From NCBI RefSeq assembly GCF_026914185.1, contig NC_070561.1, positions 4,278,001 to 4,342,000 on the forward strand: a DNA stretch of 64,000 nt, read 5' to 3'. The notes beneath the pieces were generated by a model. It was not told the DNA's origin. It did not search any database and saw nothing but the letters and a program-made list of their open reading frames with translations. Positions 44,669 to 55,621 of this stretch are shown here, piece after piece. A program made the translations under genes and the position numbers. The stretch is from Puccinia triticina (taxonomy: Eukaryota; Basidiomycota; Pucciniomycetes; Pucciniales; Pucciniaceae). Every line of letters begins with the position of its first letter. Position 1 is the stretch's first letter.

Positions 44669-46504
44669 TGTATGATAAAAAACTTTTGATTTTTCACTTT
44701 TCTGTCTACCACACCGGCAATAACCTGCACATATGCATTCCAAGAATGATTCATTCCCACCGGGCAGAATCCTCGGCGCTTGTACATGCTTGACAAGGAG
44801 ACTGGCTATCAAATGGAGTAAACACTCCCTTCAATGGACGGTCCGACTGCACATCTAGAGGAGGAGAGTCCTCTAAATGGTCACTGTCTTCTCCCTTTGA
44901 TGACCTATTACATCGGCGGCAATTGGGAGGGGTTAATGAAGGCCGAGGAGGCATTCTTGCACCGGGAAGGGACTGAGTGGGACAATCTTTGCAAGATCAG
45001 CATGTGTGGGTTCTCAGGCCCTTTTTTTAGCAATTAAAGAATTTTTATTTGGGGGTGTGCTTGAGGTGCCCAAGGTGGCCCAAGAGCCTAGAAGAGGAGA
45101 AACTGATGGTGATCTTGGAGTGGATGGTGGCCCTCTCAATTGAGGCCCACAATGGCCAGAGTAACAGAGAGGGGAGGATTTTTTGGTGTTTTTGCTTGGC
45201 CAACCTAGTGAGTATCCACTGGTGGGTGCCAGCTACCGCCCAACGGCCCACGGGTACCCATTTTGCATCTCTACTGTACATAGTTCTGGGTACATACCTG
45301 CTTTCAAAGGCAGGTACCTTGAAATGAGCCCCAGGTACCTGCTTTCATCCCTAAAAGAAAAACTACAAGAAAAACTCTAGAAACTACCAGCAGTTGAAAT
45401 CTGGCATACACCAGTATAACTGCTATTTTTAGAGATGGCCCCCACAAACATTTTGTGGGTACCTGCTATCCGCTGGCGGGTACCCATCCAGGGTAGGTGG
45501 TCACCCCCCAGCATGTGCGTGTTTGGGTGTGGATCTCTGATATTCTGGGGGAATCCTGGCAGGTACCCAGGCATTTTAAACACCCCTGCGCACAGCTGTA
45601 CGCCTGTGAGACGCAGCTGCGCACCACAGGATCTCCAAACAGGCTTCCCCTCCGCCGATCCTCTTTGCTGCCTCATAATCGTCAAGTCCCAAACAATGGC
45701 CCGAGCACGTAAGCAAACCCAACAAAGGTTGCCACAAGGAGACAATTGCTTGATTTATCTCACAAAATACCTTTTAGCCGCATTGGGGAACGGGATTTGG
45801 ATCACTACTTGCATCGTGGCCAGAGCTAATTGGGAAAGTACAACCATCCCGCTGATGATGCTGAGAACATTGAAACTTACAGGTTTTTTTCTTATCCTTT
45901 TCTACTCTCTCCAACCTCGAGGGTGTCTGATTAGGGCCCAATTATGGAGAATAATCACAATAATAAATTACACTTTCTGCATTGTCTAGCTTATACACCC
46001 CAAATGGGTATGACAAAATTCTGGGTGGTATTGAAATCCACAAAAATCATAACCTCAACCCTCTTTTGCTCCATCAGTTTCTCCTTGCTTTTCCTGACAT
46101 ATTTAACGGTGGTGTTGGCAGTGAACAAAACCCCTGAATTAATCTACTCAAAAAATGCTTTTTTTTTGAAGCACATTTTGAGTAGCATACACCTGCTGGT
46201 ACATCATCATGTGCAAGTCCTTCCAATACCTGCTCAGACCCACTCTGCAGGTGTCCCACTTGGGCAAAAAGCAGATGTGGTGCGGCCACCTCTAGTGATT
46301 TTAACTCCACATAATTACAAGTCCCTGCGCATTGGAGATTGGTTGAAATAACATTTGAAAAAGGATTGAGTATACCTCAAGCTTCCGAGTTGCTGCATCT
46401 CAACTCCTGGCAGTTTTGAGTGTTTTTCTTGTAGTGTAAGTGTGGTCAAGGATTTTGGGGTTGGGTTTTCTGGTATTAGGCTTGAAATAGAAGAGCACAT
46501 GTAC
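44669..46504. other. No recognisable gene
   Basis: GGTACC-type words (GGGTACC, GGCAGGTACC) cluster at 45230-45560, resembling those in the element at 28362, but no element ends were found. ORFs 45435-45989 and 45944-46351 have no recognisable domains. Confidence 0.35.
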
Positions 46505-46507
46505 ACT

Positions 46508-46679
46508 GGATGACTTCCTGATGGTATTTGGAGAGCTCTAGATGCCCTCTAAATCCTAAATTAAGACACCTACCAAAACCCCAAACAGTGTACATGAAAG
46601 CAATCAGCTAACAAAAATTGAGAGTTTGGGTGTGTAAATTGAGATCTGGGAGGCTCCCAGACTCAACAGGAAGTCATTT
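46508..46679. mobile_element. Short TIR element, family 1 copy D
   Basis: 172 bp, beginning GGATGACTTCCTG and ending CAGGAAGTCATTT. Flanked by ACT on both sides (46505-46507 and 46680-46682). The right inner part keeps the GAGATCTGGGAGGCTCCCAG block seen in copy A. Confidence 0.7.
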
Positions 46680-46689
46680 ACTTGAAAGT

Positions 46690-47109
46690 TTCTCATTTCT
46701 TTTTTGACCAAAAGATCTACCCTTTTAATACTTGAAGGAAGGGGAACAGGTTTCAGAACCAGAGAGTAATTGAGAAAAATAAACAAAATGAAAATTGGCC
46801 AGTGAGTATTTTGAGATTGGAGTGATGTACTTTTTGAAAAGGCAAGAGGAGAATTCTTTTGACTTGATACTTGATGGGAAAGGGAAATGAAAAAGAATGT
46901 AAAAGTTCCTTAGACAAGTAATCAAAGATGAGTACCCGGTGGACAATAGATATGCATTAATGTAACGAGATTGGTTGGATTAAATTAGAGCATGCTGATT
47001 ATCTTGCCAAGCTGGTATTAATATATCTGCCTAAATATTTTAAGAAACAATGAGCCAATTAGCACGCTGATACTATTATAAAGACAATCAATACACCATA
47101 CCTAGATTG
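46690..47109. other. No recognisable gene
   Basis: AT-rich DNA, probably the 3' flank of the gene at 47110-48689 (minus). Nothing supportable. Confidence 0.4.
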
Positions 47110-48689
47110 TCAGGTAGTCAAAGTTCTAAATGAATTGTACATTTGACGACGAGCGAAGTAGAGCCTGCGTTTGTACATTTGATGCTGAGATGAATAGGAA
47201 TAATAATAGATGTTATTGAATAATTCCTTGACCTTCTTGAACGTATTAGCCGATTTCTCTGATTTTGCGTCTAGGAAAACTTCTTTCCTCCGAGTGGCCA
47301 TCCAAAACTTCAAATAACTCCAGAGGATAGGTTGAATAGCACTTTTTCCATAGCCACGCATTTGTCTTTTGAGATGATTGGCAATTTCTGAAATCAACTG
47401 TGGATTGGCGTCCAAGCTCTCAGACTTCGACTCTACCGTCAAGATGTTAAAGGAAGCTTGGGCGTCTTCGAGTTCAGTGCGCATGGTGATTGCCTCTTTT
47501 CTTGGGACAATCGAACATATCATCTCAACATGAAATAGGAAGAGCGGGAAGATGAGGTGGGCGCGGTTAAAATCGCGAAGTTCAAGCAGATTTTCTTCGA
47601 AGTCTATCCCAGTTTCATCGAACCAATGTTGATACCAATCCCTAGCATCAAGCGAAAAATTGTCTAGTTTTGTTGCCATTCTAGCCCTTCTTTTCGTGTG
47701 ATGTGTTACATCCTTGCCGTGGGCGGGTTTGTAAACCTCGATATAACGTTTAAATTTCGCGAGGAATTTGTCCTCGGGGATGACGAGTAGGGGGTAACGG
47801 ATTAGTTTTTTCCTGATCTGACATACTTCCCAAGATTGGATGAAATCACGTGAATCATCAGGTACAAAATAACTCCAATGAAATAATAGTCCTCCCTGCG
47901 GAGCTGTCATTCGAATGAGCTGTGGCCGTTGGGGTTCTTGGGAAGGCTGTGGGATTTGCAAGTTGGATAGGCCGTTGTCGCAATGTTACCACGAGCAGTC
48001 TGAGGTTTGAGGCTTTCCGCCGCAGGCTGGTTGTCCCCATGTTTCCTCTTTCGGGTACCACGACCGGTCTGAGGTTTGAGACTTTCCACCGCAGGCTGGT
48101 CTCTTTGATTGAGTTCGGAGGTTGCCTCGGAGGAGGGGGGGAAGGAATCGTCGGAGACGGCGGGCACGTCTGACGGACCAGCGTCTATGATTGTATGACA
48201 ATGGCTGTCCATATCATGCGGCATACCAGAATGAACCTGTGAGGCCTCCGCAGCCACAGGGCCATCCGAGCCTGGTGTCCCATCTCTGGAAAGCTCTTGT
48301 AGGTAATCGAGGTCGTGGGTATCCCCCAAATTGGGACCATGGGGTTTGTCGGGGCCAAGCGACGGGTCTAGCCTAGCCAGGGAGCGAGCGGGAAGTTCTT
48401 CAGCAGTAGTTTGGGGAGGATAGTAGGCTGGTGGGGGGTGGGGGTGGATAGCTGATGGCCTGACTGGAATGCCGTTAGGGTGTAAATGATCGGTCGAGTC
48501 TTCAGCTTTTCCAGCCGCCGTGACCACTGATGATCCAGGGCGCAAGAAGATATCGTCGATCTTGGGAACGCGTTCTGCCCAATGAAAGTAATCCGACCAT
48601 TCTTCCGAACCTGAAAGTTGGCCGACGAGGACTATCAGCATAAGAAGATTGAGTAACCGAATGTCTCTGCCGAATTTATTCAGAGCCAT
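47110..48689 (-). CDS. Putative secreted protein, two reading blocks
   Basis: The first block (48689 down to about 48000) starts MALNKFGRDIRLLNLLMLIV, a basic start and hydrophobic run consistent with a signal peptide. A Pro/His/Asp-rich region follows, then a repeated ESLKPQTGRGTRKRKHGDN-type motif. The second block (about 47940 to 47110) is in another frame and is Arg/Phe/Tyr-rich (LLFHWSYFVPDD, LDARDWYQHWFDETG, and a C-terminal cluster of Tyr and Arg). A short intron with GTAACA donor near 48000 and an AAG acceptor near 47950 would join them in phase, but a frameshift is also possible. No known domain. A secreted, lineage-specific protein (effector candidate) is only an inference from the N-terminus. 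Confidence 0.5.
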
Positions 48690-49050
48690 TGCCGATGCGC
48701 TTGACTAGCCTCTCCACCTGCGTCGTGTTACCAGTGCCAGCAACTCGACGGTTTAAGCTTCTCCCGACAAATTTCTCCATTAGACGTCCCCACATAAAAT
48801 TGTGGTTTGTACAGGGTTTCGGCGGCTGTAAAGACTGGACAGAAGACTGTTCCTCTACATACTTACATCCCAAACGCAGTGTCAGAGCCCCGGAGAGCCC
48901 GTTCTCCAATCTTCCATTCAATGCAACCGCCGCAAGTCTCTGAACTCCCTCTAGGATCTTTGTGGGCACGCATGAGGGGCTCTTGTCCCACAGAGGAGGC
49001 CAAGAGGCTTCCTTTTGCCATCTCACTTTCTCTTCAGTTTCAACTTGCAA
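48676..49050 (-). CDS. Uncharacterised ORF upstream of the secreted protein
   Basis: 124 codons starting MQVETEEKVRWQKEAS, with segments GVQRLAAVALNGRLENG and PCTNHNFMWGRLMEKF and ending VERLVKRIGNGSE. Its last codons overlap the start of the 48689 ORF in another frame. It may be a 5' exon of the same gene or a separate small gene. No domain recognised. Confidence 0.35.
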   Translation of the reverse strand: MQVETEEKVRWQKEASWPPLWDKSPSCVPTKILEGVQRLAAVALNGRLENGLSGALTLRLGCKYVEEQSSVQSLQPPKPCTNHNFMWGRLMEKFVGRSLNRRVAGTGNTTQVERLVKRIGNGSE

Positions 49051-49429
49051 GCATGCACGTTGGATACAGTCCTCTGCGCTTGCTTTAGGTCAGTCCGAAC
49101 AAATACATAGAGGTGCTCCCAGCAGGCCGTGTGTGGGTTGGGGGGGCTTTCCGCCCCGTGTCCCCCAAGCCAGCTAAAATTCAAGAGTTATTCTGGGTCT
49201 TGGTGGCTCGAGAGGAGGCTGAAAATCCCCCGGAGAAAAAGAGAAAAAGCACGCTATTGGGGGATCAGTGCTAGACCCAAATCCGGGCTAGGCATGACCC
49301 CCGTGCGTGTACAATGTGTGGGTGGGCGGGTGGTGTCAAAACGAATGAGGAAAGTCGGCGAATCAAGGGATGATGTACTCGGACGGATGAAGATGGCGAG
49401 AGAAGAATCCTGATCCGTATAATGCCGCA

Positions 49430-50950
49430 AGAAATAATCAATGCCGGGGCGTTAGCCAACCCAAATGGCATAACCTGATATTCATATAATCCCCAAGGCG
49501 TTCGGAAAGCGGTTTTCCATTCGTGTCCAGGCGCTACTCTCAAAAGATTAAAGGCAGCCTTCAGATCTACTTTTGACAAAAACTTACATCCATGTAGATT
49601 ATTTAACAGGTGAGATATAACCGGCAACGGATAAGAATCCCTAACCGTCATACCATTCAATAACCTATAATAATCGACACAAGGCCGGTCCGCCTTACCA
49701 TCCACCTTTACATAAAAGATGGGCGCTGCAGCTGGGGACGAAGAGACTTTAATAAAACCCTTTTCCAAATTCTCATCAATGTATTTCTTCAACGCATCTC
49801 TTTCACTTTTACTCAAATTGTACATCTTACCAAAAGGAGGAGTACAATTATCCTTAAGATTAATTTCAAAATCAAATCCAACACGATGAGGAGGAAGAAA
49901 TCCTAAACTGTCCGTAACAAACACATCAGAGAACTCTTTTAACAAAATGACACCCGGAGATTCGTCTATAGTAGAATTGAAAGAAATACAACCATTTATC
50001 ACAATATCATTATTTCTTCCTCCAATGAACGTATTCGTATCCTTAAGCCAAGTGCTACCCAGAATAACCCGTGAAGAAGAAAGCCGAGTAACGTTCAACC
50101 GGACCCGCGACTCTAAAAATTTCCCATCTATAATTGGAATGAAAAGAACAACAATCACATAAGAAATAACATCGCCCAAAACCGCAACCAATCCGTCGAA
50201 AGACCTGATCAACAAAGGTTGCGCTAGAGGATAACTTTTCAGATTCTGAGAAATGACAAAACAATTGTCAATAAAAGAATTAGAAGCCCCAGAATCAACC
50301 AAAACTGAAACATCAACGGTAGCATTATTCCCAACCACCATCTTCCCGTCAAAAGTTGGACAATTGCTAGATTGAGATACCTTTACTCGATGAAATGGCT
50401 TACATTCATTGTGTTCTTCCTTACTCAATTCTTGATTGAATGACAACTCCGCCACAGATAAAGTTTCATTGGAAATGGAATTGACATATCGGACCCCTCC
50501 GTATTCAGCACCCGTTCCTCGATTCATCGAAATAGAAGGAGCGGAAGTCGAACCATCGGGGACCGATTGAGTCCTCTTCTTGGTGATTGGCTCGTTGATG
50601 ACCTCCAAGGGAGATTCCCTCTTCTTACTTTTCTCCGAAAAACAAGGCCTAGCTGAGTCCGCCCGATTCCGATCTTCTTGCAAAGAGCCGCCCCAACTCT
50701 TCCAAATTGCCAAAACCGCATCCTTCTTTAACCAATCTTCTTCCGGGAAAGGGCATCCTCTCTTCTTGTAATGATCCTCATCAAAGTTATTTGCACAACA
50801 AATACAAATCCCGCGTCGACGCGCCTCTTCTCTCCAAAGCGGAAAAGTGAAACCCGCATCCGCAGACATTACATCAATGTCCATAGGCGTCTGTTGATTG
50901 TTCCTGGGTGGCGGGGCCACCGGGACTGTCGAAGTGGGCGGAATTGTCAC
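49430..50950 (-). pseudogene. Ty3/gypsy pol fragment: zinc knuckle, protease, truncated RT
   Basis: In frame with the gag-like block beyond a TGA at 50951-50953. It shows CICCANNF followed by a His/Cys segment (knuckle-like), an aspartic protease core VDSGASNSFIDN with downstream VILGSTWL, and RT motifs FIKVSSSPAAAPIFYVKV, LSKVDLKAAFNLLRV (first catalytic Asp), and YQVMPFGLANAPA. The similarity stops at about 49430, before the expected Y-x-Asp-Asp box, where unrelated sequence begins. The RT palm, RNase H and integrase are missing, so the element is a 3'-truncated relic. Confidence 0.85.
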
Positions 50951-52973
50951 TCAATACTCGATTCGAGGAGGCGGGGCTGGGACCGACTTCCAATGGCTTA
51001 ATGAAGCGACTTCACCGGCGTCCGGAGCTAATTCCACAGCGCGCTCTTGCTTTTCTTCTAACGCCTTGATGGAAGTCCAACCGTCTTGAATCACACCACA
51101 TTCATGAATTTTGGGATTGACACCCGCTTGATAAAGCGCAACCAAAGTCGACTCTGAATAATCAACCAGATACTGAAAGAACTCAAGCAACTAAGATTTA
51201 TTTCTCTATCAGAATCTAAACATGATACTGTAGCGTAGAAACAAATAGAGAGAAAAGGTAGTTGAGAATTACCTAAGAGCAGGCAATAGACCGCTCTCTA
51301 CTGAGAATAATGAGAAATGAGGAGTGTAAGATGCGCCGGTATCAACTTGTGCCAGAGTGACACCCTTTTGCCTTTTTGGCCCTTAGGATCCCTGCGATTA
51401 TCTACTCGCGAAGCGGCTGAGGATTTCGGCTTTTCCTGCTAGAAGAATAAGCACGCTCCTTATCAACCTTTTACTTCTTTTGCTTAGCTCGGACAACGTT
51501 ACCCACCGACTGTTTTCCTTTCTCTTTGAGTGGAGTCGGTTCGAGCAGTTTTTTCCTGAGAGTCTAAGTCTTTAGGGATAGTTTGGGTTTAGCATTTAGC
51601 CTGGTCTTTGAGTTTAAGCATCAGCTGCTCACCTTTGGTGTTAGCTGATATTCTTGCTCTTAAAGACTGGGAGCCGGGATTTTCCGCAAGCCTGAGTCTG
51701 CTGGTCGTTGGAGTTGAATCTGCAAAACATCAAATTGATGTGTCAGCTTTGCAACCCCGCGGAACCAGTTTTGGACTGTGGAGATGGTTTGCTTTGCTTA
51801 CCATTTTCCGCAGCTAATGTAGATCCCGGCCGCTTTCCCAATTTATGGGAATGCGGCCGTTCACCTAGGCGTGTAATCTCACAGATACAAATAAGAATTG
51901 AATTCAATGTTGAAATCCGTGATGGACTTCGATCCCTGACAAAGAGCCAAAAGTTTCTCTTGAGCTTCCTCCTTTTCTTTATGATTTGAGAAGACGTGTT
52001 CCAAAAGCTGGAGAAAAGACTCCGCATCCGCAAGGGTTTTGAGAACAAAATTGGCCAAAGAAGACGCACGACCCGCCAGCAACCCCAATTCCTCCGCATT
52101 CTTCTTCAAAAGACCGCACCACCAATTGTATGACGGACAATCTTCCCCCAAATTACCCAAAGGAGAACGAAAGTACGAAGCGATCCATAGAATCTTCTGA
52201 CGCTCCAACGTAAAATGATTGGGAAATTGTGCAAATGTGTCCCTCATTTTAGAGCAAAAACGGTAAGTCTCTTTAATATTTCTGGAAAAATAGATATGAG
52301 AAAAATGTGGGGGCTGAGGGTTTGACTTTACTGAATTGTGATGAAAAGCTGGATCTTCTAAAACCGTCAAACGAGAATTCGTCGAATTAGAGGCCGTGTC
52401 AATGGAGTTACAAATCTGAAGGAATTCTTGCGTGTGATGAGTCTTCATTTGAGTAAAATAATTAGCAAAGACCAAAAGTTGAGACAATTCCTTAATAGTG
52501 ACGTCATTACGGCGGATAATATCCTCCTGTCGTCTTGCCTGAACTTGAAGATTCGCAATCGCTTGGGAATTGGCCACGATAGTTTGATCCCAATCCGGCA
52601 AGCTATTGACATCCAACCCTGCGATAAGACCCGACACTGCGTCCTCCTGTCCAGACGGCAAAGGTCGACCACGAGTAAAAGTCCCGTCACCACCAGTTTG
52701 AGGAGACGGTGAGGTCAAAATTGGAATAGATTCGATCGGGCGTGGTTCAAAATCCGCCGGAACCGGACCAAGAGGAGGAAGAGAGCATTGAGCCGTGTCT
52801 GAAACCATAAGATTTGGCAGGGGGCTCTGAAATGGAGTAATAAATTGTTGAGTCCCTTGATGAAAAAACGTGTTAGGGTTTGGGATTGGAGAAGTAGGTA
52901 AGGAAGTATGAGGAATGGGTGAGGCAGGGAGAGACATGCGTAAAGGAACAATCGGAGAAGAATTATCGGACAT
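50951..52973 (-). pseudogene. Ty3/gypsy gag, interrupted by a solo LTR
   Basis: The N-terminal half (52973 to 51889) is Pro/Ser-rich and then helical. Capsid-like motifs are FTLERQKILWIASYF, and LLALCQGSKSITDFNIEF. The C-terminal half (51168 to 50951) continues with LVDYSESTLVALYQAGVNPKI and ends at a TGA. The 710-bp solo LTR at 51174-51883 splits the two; removing it with one copy of its 5-bp duplication joins FNSYLYL to VDYSES in frame. Gag and pol then form one continuous frame but for the TGA at 50951-50953. Confidence 0.82.
51174..51883. mobile_element. 710-bp solo LTR nested in gypsy gag
   Basis: Read on the minus strand it begins TGTGAGATTACACG and ends TTCTTTCA, the canonical TG...CA of LTRs. 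It is flanked by a perfect 5-bp duplication (GATAC at 51169-51173 and 51884-51888 on plus). Gag codons are restored exactly by its removal. It is a different LTR from 53261-53659 and 22278-22850. Confidence 0.85.
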
Positions 52974-53260
52974 GTTTTAATTAAAAAAAAAATCAAATGT
53001 GATAACTTAGGCTTGAAATCCACAAAATTTGAGGGAAGAAGAGATCAAATCCGTATGTTTGCTAAAGCTGTGACAAAGTATTGATTGATCAATAACGTTT
53101 CTAGCGAGATAATTTGAAAAGTTACCACGAGATGATTGAGAGATGGCGAAAATTTTCAAAACTCTATGTAAGATGACGAATTTCGTGAATATAGCTAAAA
53201 AAACCCCCGAGATTGCCAAAATATTTGAGGAGATTCAAGGTAAAAAGATCCCGATATAAT

Positions 53261-53659
53261 TGTGAGGGCCCCTCTACTACTCTTACTTCTCAAGTGGTTA
53301 TGAATATTCTCAAGAGAGAATATCACCAATCTTTCAGATGTAGTAAAGGTAGTTTATCTTTGAACGAAGAATAAACTCTTGAAGGGAATTATGTTTAAGG
53401 ATTTCTTTATAAGGGTTTCAGATAATGATGATAATGAACAAAGATATTGGGATGAGGAAAAAGGAAAAAGAGCGAGAAAGAGAAACAAGGAAAGGAGAAT
53501 ATAACATGCAATCAGACGACAACAACAAAACCCACGAAACCATAAAATCTAAGAATGTTAATTAAAATCTGATAGCGGTTCCGAACCGCACAACTAGTAA
53601 TATTATAAAATAGCTAGCCATCTAAATGAAAAGATTAGTCATCACACGAAAACGTTACA
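53261..53659 (-). repeat. 5' LTR of the truncated Ty3/gypsy element
   Basis: Lies upstream of the minus-strand gag. On plus it begins TGTGAGGGCCCC and ends CGTTACA, the same ends as the solo LTR at 22278-22850, with shared interior GAACAAAGATATNGNGAT and a purine-rich stretch. The region 52974-53260 is the leader with the primer-binding site. The partner 3' LTR is absent from the window, consistent with truncation at 49430. Confidence 0.65.
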
Positions 53660-54981
53660 TGACAAGCAGAAGGAGGGTTTGGAGGACCTTCATTTATGCT
53701 CTCTCCCAGCAGCTTCTTCGGGACTGGCTGGCCTTGGGCCGCTTGCGCTGTCACATGTAACATGGGTGGTTCTTCCATCACGGCTTGGGCCCCTGGTCCC
53801 TAGCAAACATGAGGTTTGCCTCTTCCTGGGGGGAAGGAGGCGCCAGCTACGCGTCTCAAGGCCTGTTGCTACAGGTTGAGCCCAGGACAACAAGACCTCT
53901 CTCCGCTCCGGTTCCCTACCATCATCTGTGCTCTTGTGCCACTGGGCTTCCCGCTTGGCTCGTCTTGCTCAAAGCTGGCCTGTGTCCGCCTGTGTCCGCT
54001 TCAGTGCGGACATGGGTTGCTGAGAAACTACATAACAGATCTCATGTTACGGACGTGTGGAGACCTTGAAGTGAGCACCTAAAACCATTACGTATATCAG
54101 GCCGAGGTGGCATCTTCACGTCTCAGGAGACCAAGGGAATGAGCAAGCCACTAGGGATCTGAACTTAACACAAGTCCCTCCCTGTGCTCGCGGGGCGCGA
54201 GCACCCTCCCGCTTGCGGGAGGGACTTGTGCCTAATGTCCAATATTTGGCCTGAGGCTGCCCAGCCAAACATCTAAAAATTCCTTATATCCCCCATATCA
54301 CCGTATACCCATTGGATTTCTTCACAGCCTCTGGCATCATTAGAATCAGATTTTCTTTCTACATATTTTGGTGTGTTTAACACAACACCTACCCCCATCC
54401 CTTGAAAAAAAAATTGTTGTAAAAGCATGGCTTGCGAGGCCTTGCAAGGCTGAAACCGTGAGAAAGTGTCTGTACTTGACCTGCAAATGGCCCGGCGGGT
54501 CTGTCACATTGCTCAGAAAATGCCCTTACAAGAATGGCTGCTGAGCGGCCAGTTCTTGATGAATTTACTTGAAAAAACATGTACAAGACAGCTGAGATCA
54601 AGGGCTAGACATGGCCAACTGGGATTTGGATTATGAGGTGATACCAAGTTTTAGGAGAGTTGTAAACACAAAATCACACATTTTCATTGAAAAAACCCGT
54701 CAGCCTCAGGCCAAATATGGGACATTAGTCCTAAGCCTCTCCTTCGGAGACGCTTCGCGCCTCCTCGGAGAGGCTTAGTTAAGCTCGCTAGGGATCCGAC
54801 TTTGTCCGGCAACAGGGTGCCACCCTAGGACTCGGGCTGAACACAAGATTGGAGGGTTTTGGGCCTCGCCTGTCCAGAATTCAGGCGGGTTAAGCCGGGC
54901 TAGCCCGCAGGAAGCCCCAACCCGCCCAATGATCATCCTTGGACCTTAAGAGTTGGATTTCAAATGTGCAAATGCCTGCAA
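53660..54981. other. No recognisable gene; two GC hairpins
   Basis: A GC-rich ORF pair at 53690-53890 has no domain. A strong hairpin lies at 54169-54230 (CACAAGTCCCTCCC / GGGAGGGACTTGTG) and another near 54735-54772 (AAGCCTCTCC / GGAGAGGCTT). Both lie next to copies of CTCAGGCCAAAT. Confidence 0.45.
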
Positions 54982-54984
54982 ATT

Positions 54985-55135
54985 GGACGACTTCCCGTAG
55001 CCTGATTGGCTAGATTTAGCGGGAGGCACTCAACCTGGTTTGCCGGTGAAAACTCGATCTCGGTCTATTTTTGCCAGCTAGTAAGGTTTAACTCTTCCCT
55101 CTAGATCTAGCTTTTTAGCCCACAGGAAGACATCC
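54985..55135. mobile_element. Short TIR element, family 1 copy E
   Basis: 151 bp, beginning GGACGACTTCCCGT and ending with an imperfect inverse (AGGAAGACATCC). Flanked by ATT on both sides (54982-54984 and 55136-55138). Confidence 0.65.
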
Positions 55136-55621
55136 ATTAAGTTTACAAATATGAATTTTAGAAGCATTTATGAATTTATGCAGTTCAACCTTGAACACCC
55201 TAAATACTTGAACCCAGAACAGTTGTCGATCCCAATAACCTGCCATTGTAACTGAGGCAATAGGATGGGTAACCATGGTAGAAACGCGACTGTCCAAGTG
55301 AAGTGCACACAGTTGGGATCCCTTTTTTTGGAAATCTTATTTGTATTCAAGTGCAAACGCGTGAAGCTTGTCTCTTGGACACATTTTTCCCAGTGAGTTT
55401 GGCGTACCCATTTTGGCTTTCAGTATCTTGAGCTCACAGTTCTGGTACCAAGTTGATGAACTTGAGCTCATCTTGGGTAAGGATCCAGAAGTCTTTTTTA
55501 CTATTTAGACATCAAATATGTACAATCTGCAACATGGGAAGAGTACAAACTTGCTCTGAATCAGATGTCGTGAAAGAATATCAAGATACGGAGAAGGAGG
55601 AGGGGGCAGATAAATGTGGGA

